DNA of 64,000 nucleotides from Nakamurella multipartita DSM 44233 (GTDB taxonomy: Bacteria > Actinomycetota > Actinomycetes > Mycobacteriales > Nakamurellaceae): NCBI RefSeq assembly GCF_000024365.1, contig NC_013235.1, forward strand, positions 4,030,001-4,094,000, read 5' to 3'. A program made the translations under genes and the position numbers. Every line of letters begins with the position of its first letter. The stretch's first letter is position 1. The notes below the pieces were generated by a model. That model made no database searches, was not told where the DNA came from, and saw nothing but the letters and a program-made list of their open reading frames with translations. Positions 1 to 9,489 of this stretch are shown here, piece after piece.

Positions 1-2432
1 GACCGGGTCTCCCACGGCGGGTCGATGGCCGGGCTGAACGCGTGCACGTACGGGTGCATGTCGGTGGAGGACAGGTCGGCCTTCTCGTACCAGGTGGCCG
101 CGGGCAGCACGACATCCGAGAGCAGGGTGGTCGAGGTCATCCGGAAGTCCAGCGACAGCATCAGATCGAGCTTGCCCGCCGGTGTCCGGTCGACCCAGGT
201 GACGTCCCGCGGCCGCAACGGCTCCGGTGTCGGGTCGGCCCGCAGGTTCGAGGTCGTCCCGAGCAGGTGCCGCAGGAAGTACTCGTTGCCCTTGCTGGAC
301 GAGCCGAGCAGGTTGGCCCGCCAGGCGGTGAGCACCCGCGGCCAGTTGCCCGGGTCGTCCGGGTCGGTGACGGCCAGCTTGAGCTGTCCGGACGCCAGCT
401 GCGCGGCGACGTACTGCGGCGCCGGCACTCCGGCGGCTGCCGCCTCGTCGGCCAGATCCAGGCTGCTGCGGTCGAATTGGGGGAAGAACGGCATCCACCC
501 CATGGCCACGGATGCGGCCAGCACGTCCATGGTGTGCATCCCGGCGAACCGGCCCCGGCCCAGCGGCGAGGCCAGGGCGTCGGCCCGGTACCCGTCGTAG
601 CGCCACTGGTCGGTGTGCGCGTACCAGTAACCGGTGCCAATCATCTGCCGCGGCGGGCGCACCCAGTCGCTAGCCATCGCCATGGTCGCCCAACCGGTGA
701 TCGGCCGGCACTTCTCCTGGCCGACGTAGTGGGCCCAGCCGCCACCGTTGCGACCCATCGACCCGGTCAGGATCAACATCGCCAGGATGGCCCGGTAGGT
801 GGCATCGCCGTGGAACCACTGGCAGATCCCGGCGCCCATGATGATCATCGAGCGGCCGCCGGATTCCTCGGCGTTGCGGGCGAACTCGCGGGCCACCCGG
901 ATCGCCTGGGCCGCGGACACCCCGGTGATCGGCTCCTGCCAGGCCGGCGTGTAGGGCTCGGCGGCGTCGTCGTATCCGGCCGGCCAGCTGCCCGGCAGCC
1001 CGGACCGGTGGACCCCGTACTGGGCCAGCATCAGATCGAACACCGTGCAGCACAGCCGGTCCCCCACCCGGCGCACCGGGACCCCGCGGGTGAGCACCGC
1101 CGCCCGGCCGTCCGGGGTGTCGAACCGGGTGAGCAGCACCGGCACCGACTCGCCGGGATCGGCCAGCACGGTCAGCTGCGGCACGACCCCGGCCAGGTCC
1201 AGGTTCCATTTGCCCACCCCCGAGTCCGTATAACGGAACCCGAGAGATCCGTGGGGCGCGACCACCTCGCCGGTGCGGCCGTCCACCAGGACCGGCTTGA
1301 AGGCCGCGCCTTCGGATTCGTCCCCGAGGTCGGCGGCGGTCAGGTTCTTGCCGGGCACGTAGGCCCCGTCCCGCTCCTCCAACGCGATCAGGAACGGCAG
1401 ATCGGTGTACTGCCGGACGTAGTCGACAAAGAACGGGGTGCGCTTCTCCACCAGGAATTCCCGCAGGATGACGTGCCCCATGGCCATGCCCAGCGCGCCG
1501 TCGGTGCCGGCCGCGCAGGGCATCCACTCGTCGGCGAACTTCGTGTTGTCGGCGTAGTCGGGACTGACCGTGACGACCTTGGTGCCGCGGTAGCGGACCT
1601 CGGCCATCCAGTGCGCGTCCGGGGTCCGGGTGACCGGGACGTTGGAGCCCCACAGCATGAGATAGGAGGCGTCCCACCAGTCCCCGGACTCGGGCACGTC
1701 GGTCTGATCGCCGAACACCTGCGGTGAGGCCACCGGCAGGTCGGCGTACCAGTCGTAGAACGAGGTCATCGCCCCGCCCATCAGCTCGACGAACCGGGAG
1801 CCGGCCGCGTGCGAGACCATGGACATGGCCGGGATCGGCGAGAAGCCGGCGATCCGGTCCGGCCCGTAGCGCTTGATGGTGTGCACGTGGGCGGCGGCGA
1901 TCATCTCGCACGCCTCGTCCCAGCTCACCCGGACCAGGCCGCCCTTGCCGCGGGCCTGCTGGTAGCGGCGGCGACGCTCCGGATCGTCCTGGATCTCGGC
2001 CCAGGCCAGCACCGGGTCGCCCAACCGGGTCCGGGCCTCCCGGAACATCTGCACCAGCACGCCCCGGGCGTACGGGTAGCGGACGCGCGTGGGCGAGTAG
2101 GTGTACCAGGAGAAGGCCGCGCCGCGCGGGCAGCCACGCGGCTCGTACTCCGGCCGGTCGGGACCGACACTGGGATAATCGGTCTCCTGCGTCTCCCAAG
2201 TGATGATGCCGTCCTTGACGTACACCTTCCACGAGCAGGAACCGGTGCAGTTCACCCCGTGCGTGGAGCGCACCACCTTGTCGTGGCTCCAGCGGTCCCG
2301 GTAGAAGACGTCGCCCTCGCGTCCGCCGGACTTGGTGATGGTGCGCCGGTCGGCGGACACCTCACCCGTGGTGAAGAAGCGACCGCTGCGCAGCAGCAGA
2401 TCGGCGACGGGACCGTCGGTTCCGGCGTTCAA
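1..2432 (-). CDS. narG: Respiratory nitrate reductase alpha subunit (NarG), partial
   Basis: Molybdopterin-dependent catalytic subunit that reduces nitrate to nitrite at the cytoplasmic face of the membrane with NarH and NarI. The frame is open from 2432 to the left edge, about 810 of the usual ~1230 residues. Seen: the FS0 cluster motif HGVNCTGSC with His near residue 58, the family blocks YEPRGCPRG and YTYSPTRVRYPY, and SFYDWYADLP with the presumed Mo-ligand Asp near residue 227. Near the edge lies LPAATWYEK followed by AIDPPWET. The best start is TTG at 2432: it overlaps the narK stop (TTGA) and has GGAGGG about 6 nt upstream; no ATG or GTG fits better. narH, narJ and narI would lie beyond the window. 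Only the rare start codon is unusual. Confidence 0.96.
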   Translation of the reverse strand, partial: MNAGTDGPVADLLLRSGRFFTTGEVSADRRTITKSGGREGDVFYRDRWSHDKVVRSTHGVNCTGSCSWKVYVKDGIITWETQETDYPSVGPDRPEYEPRGCPRGAAFSWYTYSPTRVRYPYARGVLVQMFREARTRLGDPVLAWAEIQDDPERRRRYQQARGKGGLVRVSWDEACEMIAAAHVHTIKRYGPDRIAGFSPIPAMSMVSHAAGSRFVELMGGAMTSFYDWYADLPVASPQVFGDQTDVPESGDWWDASYLMLWGSNVPVTRTPDAHWMAEVRYRGTKVVTVSPDYADNTKFADEWMPCAAGTDGALGMAMGHVILREFLVEKRTPFFVDYVRQYTDLPFLIALEERDGAYVPGKNLTAADLGDESEGAAFKPVLVDGRTGEVVAPHGSLGFRYTDSGVGKWNLDLAGVVPQLTVLADPGESVPVLLTRFDTPDGRAAVLTRGVPVRRVGDRLCCTVFDLMLAQYGVHRSGLPGSWPAGYDDAAEPYTPAWQEPITGVSAAQAIRVAREFARNAEESGGRSMIIMGAGICQWFHGDATYRAILAMLILTGSMGRNGGGWAHYVGQEKCRPITGWATMAMASDWVRPPRQMIGTGYWYAHTDQWRYDGYRADALASPLGRGRFAGMHTMDVLAASVAMGWMPFFPQFDRSSLDLADEAAAAGVPAPQYVAAQLASGQLKLAVTDPDDPGNWPRVLTAWRANLLGSSSKGNEYFLRHLLGTTSNLRADPTPEPLRPRDVTWVDRTPAGKLDLMLSLDFRMTSTTLLSDVVLPAATWYEKADLSSTDMHPYVHAFSPAIDPPWETR

Positions 2433-3673
2433 TTCTTCCCTCCGGGGCTCGCGCCGGCCGGCCGCACATGCAGCCGCCAGGCGGTGACGATCGCCGCCAC
2501 CAGGCAGGTGGCCACGAGCAGCGCAAGACCGACGGTGTAGTCGTTGCCGGTCGAGTCGTAGGTCGCCCCCATCACCAACGGCGGGAAGTACCCGCCCAGA
2601 CCCCCGGCCGCGCCGACGATCCCGGTGACCGTACCCACCTTCTCCGGCGGCGCGGACCGCGCCACCCAGGCGAAGACCCCGCCGGTGCCGATGCCCAGGA
2701 AAAAGGCCAGCGCGACGAACGACGCCCCCGCCGCCAGTTCCGCCGGCGGCTGCGTGATCTCGACGGCGGCCAGCGCCCCGGACCCGATCAGCGAGGTCAA
2801 CACGATCGCCTTGGGACCGACCCGGTCGGACAGGATCCCGCCGATCGGCCGGGCGACGACCGCCGCCAGCGCGAACCCCGCGGTACGGGTCCCGGCGTCG
2901 GTGGCGGAGAAGTCGTAGATGGTCTTGAGATAGGTCGGCAGGTAGGTGCTGAAGGCGACGAAGCCGCCGAAGCACACCGCGTACAGGAACGCCATCTGCC
3001 AGGTGATGGCCAGCTTGCCGGCCGCCCTGAGTTTGGGGATCACCGGGGCCGTGTTCGGCTTCCAGCTGGGCGAATCCTTCATTGCTACCATCACCAGCAC
3101 CGCCGTGCCGGCCAGCGCCGCGGCGATGATCAGGTGCGCGGTGACGTAGCCGAACCAATTCACGAAACGCGGGGTGAAGAAGGCGGACAATGCCGTCCCA
3201 CCCATTCCCGCGCCGAAAACTCCGGTGGCAAAACCGCGGCGGGCCGGCGGGTACCACGCGTTGACGAACGGGATACCCACGGCGAAGGTGGTCCCGGCAA
3301 TACCCAGGAAGAAGCCGAAAATCAGCAACAGAACATAGGAGTCGATGGACCCGGCGAAGGCGACCAGCAGGACCGGGACAATGGACGCGACCGAGACGAT
3401 GATGAACATCATTCGGCCGCCATAACGATCGGTGAGGGCGCCGACCGGTATTCGCCCGACCGACCCCACCAGGATCGGCGTGGCCACCAGCAACGCGGTC
3501 TGCGTGCTGGACAGCGACATCGCGGCGGCGTACGGCGTGGACAGCGGCCCGATCAGGTTCCAGGCCCAGAAGTTGATCGCGAACGTCCAGGTCGCCAACG
3601 CGAGGTTGCGTCCCTGCCCGGTCATTTGCGTGACCGCCGGGGAGGACGGGCCGGTCGGCCGAACGGTGCTCAC
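2429..3673 (-). CDS. narK: Nitrate/nitrite transporter, NarK family (MFS)
   Basis: Major facilitator superfamily porter that brings nitrate in and/or exports nitrite for the reductase encoded next. About 414 residues from GTG 3673, matching the family length, with about 12 hydrophobic segments. Seen: MFS motif A-like GRIPVGALTDRYGGR between early helices, the two NarK glycine-rich signatures (around GVFGAGMGGTALSAFF and GIVGAAGGLGGYFPP) and VARPIGGILSDRVGPK. The reading frame stays open another 147 codons upstream to 4114, but that part has no membrane segment and no family match, so it is left out; ATG 3625 is another possible start. The stop overlaps the narG start by 4 nt, so translation is probably coupled. 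Confidence 0.93.
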   Translation of the reverse strand: MSTVRPTGPSSPAVTQMTGQGRNLALATWTFAINFWAWNLIGPLSTPYAAAMSLSSTQTALLVATPILVGSVGRIPVGALTDRYGGRMMFIIVSVASIVPVLLVAFAGSIDSYVLLLIFGFFLGIAGTTFAVGIPFVNAWYPPARRGFATGVFGAGMGGTALSAFFTPRFVNWFGYVTAHLIIAAALAGTAVLVMVAMKDSPSWKPNTAPVIPKLRAAGKLAITWQMAFLYAVCFGGFVAFSTYLPTYLKTIYDFSATDAGTRTAGFALAAVVARPIGGILSDRVGPKAIVLTSLIGSGALAAVEITQPPAELAAGASFVALAFFLGIGTGGVFAWVARSAPPEKVGTVTGIVGAAGGLGGYFPPLVMGATYDSTGNDYTVGLALLVATCLVAAIVTAWRLHVRPAGASPGGKN

Positions 3674-4119
3674 CGCGACACCCACAGCAAGGTCGCACGA
3701 GGGTCGGTCAGGCGCATCAACTACTCCTCGGTCACAGCGGGCCCCACCAAAGCACGCCCCCGACTCCATCACCGCGGCGCTCAGGCGTTCCAGGGCCGAA
3801 GGTCCCCCACGGGGGAAGCTACCCCTGATCAAGAGGCTCTGCCAGTCAGGATCTGTCGGGACCGCCACCGGTCCGATCCCACATCCCCATCCCCTGTTAG
3901 GTGGTGAACTCGTGCCAGGCGGTCGGGTAGTCGAGCCGCTGCTTTCTGCCGATCCGACGATCTGGCCAGGTCGCTGCTCCACGGCAGATTGACCGTCGCT
4001 CGACCCGCTGAACCCAACCGCCGCTGACTGACGCAGCTTGACAACATTGAGATTCCCACTGCCCAGTTCCGAATGGTCCTCGACCTCGGCTGGCCGGTCG
4101 ACGATCATCATCATCCCGG
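3674..4119. other. narK leader region, no assignable gene
   Basis: About 450 bp between narK and a small upstream ORF. The narK frame is open through it but its translation (from a run of Met codons at 4114) is low-complexity and unlike any family I recognise. It may be a long 5' leader of narK. I see no clear promoter or operator. Confidence 0.4.
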
Positions 4120-4212
4120 TCAGATGGCCTCGTCGTTCCAGGCCCCGTACCTGCCGGCGACGTCGCGCTGGTCGGGCGACCCGACCCTGGGATCGTAGAG
4201 CGGTACAGACAT
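4120..4212 (-). CDS. Possible 30-residue small ORF upstream of narK
   Basis: ATG at 4212, stop at 4120, same strand as narK. It starts MSVPLYDPRVGSP and ends with GAWNDEAI. A purine-rich GGAAGGGG precedes the ATG by about 7 nt. Codon third positions are GC-rich, as in genuine local genes. The peptide has no membrane or cysteine feature. It could be a leader peptide, the surviving start of a lost gene, or chance. No family recognised. Confidence 0.3.
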   Translation of the reverse strand: MSVPLYDPRVGSPDQRDVAGRYGAWNDEAI

Positions 4213-4384
4213 CTGTCTACCCCTTCCACTTCACTGGCGATCTCGACGGTATCTGAAGTTCTTCCCATTTACTATGGTGAAAACCGTGGAAAGTAGGTCA
4301 TCCACTCACGGCCCTCAGACTGCTGCGGAAGCCGCCGCAAACCCGCCAGGCTTGATAGCAGGCTGGTGCTCGGGATCGGTCGCA

Positions 4385-4790
4385 GGACCGGTTATCGGTG
4401 GCGGGCGGAGCCGATTTGGTGTCCCGCCGGCGCGGGCCGTTGATCGAGCGGGAGCGGATCGCGGGCCTGAAACGGGCCGGGGTGGGTGTCCGAGAGATGG
4501 CCCGCCGCCTCGGCCGGGATGCATCTACCGTTCCAGGGAGCTGCGTCGCAATCCGCGCCATCCATGATCCGGGCACGAGCTCGTTTGGCCCATGCCCGGG
4601 AGCGAGCTCGACGTCAGCGCACCAACCGGATGGTCCGTGACGCGGCGCTGGGAGCTGGTGCAGGGCGAAACTGGGCCTAATTGAGCCCGGAGCAGATCCT
4701 GCACCCGCGTCGACTACCCGATCGCACCGCAGGCACTGCGACCCCGCGCCAGAGGAAGCTCGACAATCACGACTTCCCTGCGCAACCCCG
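4385..4790 (+). pseudogene. IS30-family transposase relic
   Basis: The N-terminal IS30 pattern is readable across frames: a basic start followed by the helix-turn-helix stretch GLKRAGVGVREMARRLGRDA, then after a one-base frame change SRELRRN, then RARLAHARERARRQ, and after an in-frame stop SPEQIL, the IS30 SPEQI block. No DDE catalytic domain follows. This is an old inactivated fragment lying between the nar genes and the HPP gene. Confidence 0.65.
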
Positions 4791-5114
4791 GCGATGATGT
4801 CATCATCACAGACGCCAGACTCGGAATCAGCATCGACAACAGCACGGTCAGAAACCGTCTCAGGGCCTCACGAAGGTCCCCGGCGGTCATCACGAAAAGT
4901 GCGAGAGAAGCAACTATCGCGAACAACGACACTTCCGGTGGATCCCGTGCATCGCCGGGTTGCGCTGCTGAGCGTTTGGGATCATACGAGTCATGGACAC
5001 CGGACGGACCGCATCGACCAGCGAACCAACGGGCCCCCGGCCGCGATGCCGCGGGACGCGCCCACCGTCGCCACCCGCCGGGCCGTCGCTTTCCAACACG
5101 TGAGGACGGGCGGA

Positions 5115-6248
5115 ATGGCTGCACATCATTTCGTCGTGCGCTGGCTTGGTTCCTGGCGGCCGCAATCCCTGCCCTACCGCCGATCGGAGATGATCCGCGG
5201 GACGCTGGGCTCGTTGCTCGGGCTGCTCACAGGCGGCCTGGCCGGGTGGCTGTTGGACGTGGGTCCCACGGGCCTGCCCGCCCTCGTTGCCCCGATGGGG
5301 GCCTCCGCGGTGCTGCTGTTCGCCGCACCAGCAAGCCCACTTGCACAGCCGTGGCCGATGCTCGGGGGAAACATCATCTCCACCGTCATCGGGGTGGCGA
5401 CCGCGCGGCTGATCGGCAACGGTACACCCGTCGGAAGCATCACCGCAGCGGCCGTCGCCGTCGCCGCGGCTATCGCGGTGATGATGATGCTGCGCTGCCT
5501 GCATCCACCCGGTGGCGCCTGCGCGTTGTTCGCCGCTGTGGGCACCGGCGCCGTACAGGAGCAGGGCTTTCTGTTCGCCGTGTTCCCGATCGCGGTGAAC
5601 AGTCTGACCTTGCTGATCATCGCGGCCGCCGTCAACAACCTGACCGGGCGGACGTACCCGCATGTGCCCGCGCCGGTGCCGGATCCGGCTGGCACGGGCC
5701 AACGTCTTTCGATCCAGCCCAGCGAGATCACCGCGGCGATTCGCCGGATGGACCAGGGTCTGGACGTGCTTCCGCAGGACATCGTGGCACTCGTCCGCGA
5801 CGTCGAGGACCATGCAATGGACCGGCGGCTGGGCCGGTTGCGGGTGGAGTCGGTGATGACCCGCGAGGTCAAGACCGTCCAGCCGACCGAGAACATGTAC
5901 CGGGTACGAATGATCATGTCGAACGACCTGGTCAAGGCGGTCCCCGTCGTCGACGAGGACCGTCACGTGGTCGGCATCACCACCATCTACGACCTCTTCC
6001 GCCTCGATCTGGTCAACCTCGACCCCGTGAGCAAGTACATGACGTCCCCGGTCCGGACAATCCGGGGTTCAGCGCCGGTCGCCGAGCTCGTCGCGCTGAT
6101 GAGCGGGGAAGGACTGCGCCACATTCCCGTGGTGGATGAGGTCGGACGGCTGCAGGGAATCGTGAGCCGCACCGAGCTGATCGCCGTTCTGCACCGCGCC
6201 TTGGTCGACGCCACCACCGGGCCGGTCGAACCGGAGGAGAACACGTGA
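5115..6248 (+). CDS. HPP-family membrane protein with CBS domain pair
   Basis: About 377 residues. The N-terminal half (roughly residues 20-190) has four to five hydrophobic segments and the HPP family hallmark LHPPGGACALFA. The C-terminal half holds two CBS domains (about residues 245-365: VMTREVKTVQP to LVKAVPVVDE, and YMTSPVRTI to IPVVDEVGRLQGIVSR), which usually sense adenine nucleotides. Plant plastid HPP proteins carry nitrite, and this gene sits near narK-narG, so nitrite or a related anion is a reasonable but unproven substrate. ATG 5115 follows GAGGACGGGCGG. The frame is open upstream to 4794 but that region is non-conserved. Confidence 0.85.
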   Translation: MAAHHFVVRWLGSWRPQSLPYRRSEMIRGTLGSLLGLLTGGLAGWLLDVGPTGLPALVAPMGASAVLLFAAPASPLAQPWPMLGGNIISTVIGVATARLIGNGTPVGSITAAAVAVAAAIAVMMMLRCLHPPGGACALFAAVGTGAVQEQGFLFAVFPIAVNSLTLLIIAAAVNNLTGRTYPHVPAPVPDPAGTGQRLSIQPSEITAAIRRMDQGLDVLPQDIVALVRDVEDHAMDRRLGRLRVESVMTREVKTVQPTENMYRVRMIMSNDLVKAVPVVDEDRHVVGITTIYDLFRLDLVNLDPVSKYMTSPVRTIRGSAPVAELVALMSGEGLRHIPVVDEVGRLQGIVSRTELIAVLHRALVDATTGPVEPEENT

Positions 6249-6829
6249 TCCGGTCGGGATCACCTGGGCAGTCATCCAACTGTCACCGTGCCGTCAACCA
6301 CCGCCAACCGGACCCCGCGAGCGCCATCGGCACGTCAGCGCCGGCCACCGCGACAATCAGCCTGGTGGCCAGCCGGCCCGCGTCGAGTTCGGCGCCACGT
6401 CATGGCGGATCAGCGGTCGACGCCGTCGGAGCCAGCAGCGCGAACGAGGCGAACCGCAGGGCGAGCGCGAACGACCACGACTCGCTATGCCGGGTACACC
6501 CGGCATAGCGATATGGCCAAGCCCACTCTGTCGCCCTGCCCGGAAAGTGCTTGAGAACAAAGTTGTTTGGCCCACGATGTGGGCCCTGCCAGTCGGTGCC
6601 GGTGACGAGCATTGGAAGACGGTATTGATGACGTCGGGGTCGAGCGCGTCGCGGTGGTTGAGCGCCATGCCGTGGTTGACATCGGACGTGCGGCATGCGA
6701 TGAGTCGGAGGTTCCCCCCGTGGTCCGGACGATGGCGTTGACGGTCTCGAAGTCGTTGGTGTCCTCGGAATCGAGTGCAACCGAGTTGGTGCCGGTAGTC
6801 GGGGAGGACAAGCGGGAGGTGGTCGACGT
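6249..6829. other. Intergenic stretch with decayed coding traces
   Basis: No intact gene. On the minus strand the part next to the IS (about 6600-6836) reads as protein-like pieces in two frames, for example ALDSEDTNDFETVNAIV and MALNHRDALDPDVINTVF, with GC-rich third positions. This suggests a gene broken by indels and then by the IS at 6837. I cannot name the family. Confidence 0.4.
6482..6511. repeat. Perfect 14-bp inverted repeat with 2-nt spacer
   Basis: TCGCTATGCCGGGT, then AC, then its exact reverse complement. No T-tract follows on either strand, so it does not look like a standard intrinsic terminator. It could be a dyad operator, a cruciform or the abutted ends of a lost mobile element. 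Confidence 0.7.
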
Positions 6830-6836
6830 CCAGCGG

Positions 6837-8290
6837 CAGTTGAGTCCACCAGAGTGGTGTACGACCACTGATCGACCTTGACCCCCTGACCAGGCAGGTC
6901 GGGGCGTGTCGGTCCCGGGACGAGGACGGCCACCGCGTGAGGCTTCGAAGGACCTCTCACAGTCTGTCGAAGGAGACATCACGCGATGACCACTGCGCAG
7001 CCTAACGACCCCACGACCATGGTCGGCGACATGCTCGCGTCGGCGAGCCCGGACCTGCTCCGCTCGATGCTGTCCACGTTCATTCAGACGCTGATGGGCG
7101 CCGAGGCCGACGCCCTGTGCGGCGCCGGCTACGGCGAACGCAGCCCGGACCGGGTGAACTCCCGCAACGGGTACCGGCACCGGGACTTCGACACCCGGGT
7201 CGGCACCCTGGACGTCGCGGTGCCGAAACTGCGGTCCGGGTCGTACTTCCCGGACTGGCTGCTGGAACGGCGGACCCGCGCCGAACGCGCCCTGGTCTCC
7301 GTCGTCGCGACCTCGTACCTGCTCGGGGTCTCGACCCGGCGGGTGGAGAAGCTGGTCCAGGCGCTGGGCGTGACGTCGCTGTCCAAGTCGCAGGTGTCGG
7401 TGATGGCCCGCGACCTGGACGAGCAGGTCGAGGCGTTCCGCACCCGGCCGCTGGACCAGGGCCCGTACACGTTCCTCGCGGCCGACGCGCTGGTCCTGGA
7501 AGGTCCGCGAGGGCGGCCGGGTCGTGCAGGTCCACGCCCTGCTCGCGACCGGGGTCAACGGTGACGGGCATCGCGAGATCCTGGGCCTGGACGTGACCAG
7601 CCGCGAGGACGGCGCCGGCTGGTTGGCGTTCCTGCGTGGCCTGGTCGCCCGGCGCTTGTCCGGGGTCCGGCTGGTCACCAGCGACGCGCACAGCGGCCTG
7701 GTCGCCGCGATCGGCGCGACCCTGCCGGGTGCCTCGTGGCAGCGATGCCGCACGCATTACGCGGTGAACCTGATGTCGATCACCCCGAAGAGCAGCTGGC
7801 CGTGGGTGCGGACCATGCTGCACTCGATCTACGACCAGGTCGACGCGAAAGCTGTGGCTGCCCAGTTCGACCGGGTGATCGACACGCTCGCCGAGAAGCT
7901 GCCCGCGGTCGCCGATCACCTCGACCAGGCCCGGGCCGACCTGCTCGCGTTCACCGCGTTCCCGAAGGAGATCTGGCGGCAGATCTGGTCCAACAATCCT
8001 CAGGAACGGCTCAACAAAGAGATCCGCCGCCGGACCGACGTCGTCGGGATCTTCCCCGACCGGGGCGCTCTGATCCGCCTCGTCGGCGCCGTCCTGGCCG
8101 AACAGCACGACGAATGGACCGAGGGCCGCCGCTACCTTGGCATCGACGTCCTGGCCCGCTCCCAGACCGCCAACGGACCCGACGCGAAGGAGGACACCAG
8201 CACCACGCCCGCGATCACCACCGCCGCCTGACCAACGAAGATCACCGGCGGCTGGACCTCGTCACGTACACCACTCAGCTGGGCTTGACC
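6837..8290 (+). mobile_element. IS256-family insertion sequence, copy 1
   Basis: A 1454-bp element almost identical to 23766-25219 on the other strand. Ends are fixed by comparing the copies and their flanks: left end CAGTTGAGTCC, right end GGGCTTGACC. The imperfect ~26-bp terminal inverted repeats share GAGTGGTGTACG. Flanking 7-bp direct repeats CCAGCGG (6830-6836 and 8291-8297) are an intact target duplication. It carries one transposase gene, which is frameshifted. Confidence 0.92.
6986..8231 (+). pseudogene. IS256-family (Mutator-type) transposase, frameshifted
   Basis: DDE transposase that cuts and pastes its own element. Two overlapping frames make one ~415-residue protein. The first part ends at AADALVLEG with the first catalytic Asp near residue 167. 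The second resumes with GRVVQVHALLATGVNGDGH and has the second Asp in LVTSDAHSG, the RCRTHYAVNL block and the catalytic Glu in NPQERLNKEIRRR. Relative to the family sequence LVLKVREGG there is one extra G at 7498-7502 (tggaagg). The same extra base is present in the second copy. Either a programmed +1 shift restores the protein, or the element is defective and was moved in trans. Confidence 0.88.
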
Positions 8291-8297
8291 CCAGCGG

Positions 8298-8670
8298 CTC
8301 GTACCGCTGGCGAAGTCGATGCGGCTGTCCAGCGGCGGGTAACGGGTCCAGTTGCCGGTCGAAGCCGTGCATGCCGATCAAGGTCAGCGTCGGTCGCGGC
8401 GGTCGACGAGTCGCGGATTGTTCCGGCCCGTCGGTCTCCTTGACGGTGACGAGTTCGCACCGTAGTCGGGTCCAGGGCCTGGTCGATGTCTCCGCCGAGA
8501 GCCCGATGCTTGAAGGCCGATCTCCATGTGCATCCGCCAGCAGTAACGTGCACCTCCTGGGTGTCGACCGCCCAGAGAGACGCCGCGTGGCCGACTCTCG
8601 ATACGCTGGCCCCGCACGAGCGGTTTCGAACGCGATCGGCCGATCCACCGCGGCAGACTCTGATCCATCG
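8298..8670. other. No gene recognised, possible decayed sequence
   Basis: Between the IS256 copy and the phosphoribosyltransferase gene. If the IS is removed, minus-strand frames run from here into 6836 across the duplicated CCAGCGG, so this was probably part of the same lost gene as 6600-6836. All frames contain stops or shifts and no family is recognisable. Confidence 0.35.
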
Positions 8671-9342
8671 TCACACAGTCGTCGCCCCGGCCGCTTGGGC
8701 GGAGAGCAGACGCCTGACGTCACCGACGCTGATGCCGGCATCCTCGCTGTACACCGACTCGGCGTGAAGCAGTCCAAGGGACAATGAGCAGACCACCTCG
8801 TCGGCGGCTTTGCTGAGCATCCGACGCACTTGCGGGGTGCCGGTTGGAAGGGCGATGACCAGCCGGGCGGGGTGATGCCGGCGCACGGCGGAGGCGGCGG
8901 CCCGCATGGTCGCGAGGCTGGTGAGCCCGTCGCCCACCACGATGACCAGCCGGCCGGTGACCTGTTCGGACGGCCGGCCGGCTCGGTAGGTGTTCTCGAG
9001 TTGACGCAGCTGGCTCAGGTCGCACTGACGCACGGTGTCCGTCAATTCGACCGATCGCGACCGTTCCCGGTCGCTGCGGTGCTCGGCGACGATCTGCACA
9101 CAGTCACCGAGTACTGCGACGGCTCCCCAAACCTGATCCGGTTGGCCGGGCACGGTCAGCTGCCGGACCGCCACGACATCTAGATCGGCGCCCAACGCCT
9201 CGGCAACGGGTGCCGCGACTAGGACACCACTCGCGCCGACGCCGAATACGGCGACATTTTGACCGGCATACTTCATCAATTTCTCGGCGAGTACTAGCCC
9301 GGCGGCCGCACGATCGCGGTACAGCGGAATCGTTTGTCGCAT
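8671..9342 (-). CDS. Phosphoribosyltransferase-domain protein, degenerate PRPP loop
   Basis: About 223 residues with the type I phosphoribosyltransferase pattern: an N-terminal RDRAAAGLVLAEKL, then VAVFGVGASGVLVAAPVAEA, LDVVAVRQL, and a central strand LVIVVGDGLTSLATMRAA. In active family members the PRPP loop reads like DDGLATGATM; here the first Asp pair and the TGAT core are replaced (GDGLTSLATM), so catalysis is doubtful. Such proteins in actinobacteria often sit beside or are fused to hydrolases; here the downstream side is decayed. Role unknown: a regulatory or moonlighting PRT-fold protein is possible. Confidence 0.78.
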   Translation of the reverse strand: MRQTIPLYRDRAAAGLVLAEKLMKYAGQNVAVFGVGASGVLVAAPVAEALGADLDVVAVRQLTVPGQPDQVWGAVAVLGDCVQIVAEHRSDRERSRSVELTDTVRQCDLSQLRQLENTYRAGRPSEQVTGRLVIVVGDGLTSLATMRAAASAVRRHHPARLVIALPTGTPQVRRMLSKAADEVVCSLSLGLLHAESVYSEDAGISVGDVRRLLSAQAAGATTV

Positions 9343-9489
9343 TGAATGTCATCTCTTTCCTGGTGCGTTGACCAGAGTGCATGGTGTGTCGGTTGGAGAC
9401 CGGTCCCTTTGGCGGCGCGCGGCGTTCATTTGCCGGGCCGCCCATGATCACCCCGACGCGGCTGGTCAGGGCGACGAGTCAGGTGTCCG

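Noticed and set aside
670..2232. A 520-residue minus-strand ORF inside narG
   Set aside because: It is a shadow frame of narG; narG itself has the conserved motifs.
2429..4114. A 561-residue NarK with a long N-terminal extension
   Set aside because: The extra 147 residues have no TM segment or conservation; the family length is met from GTG 3673.
6600..6881. Plus-strand 89-residue ORF before IS256 copy 1
   Set aside because: It runs into the IS end and its sequence reads better as the antisense of decayed minus-strand coding pieces.
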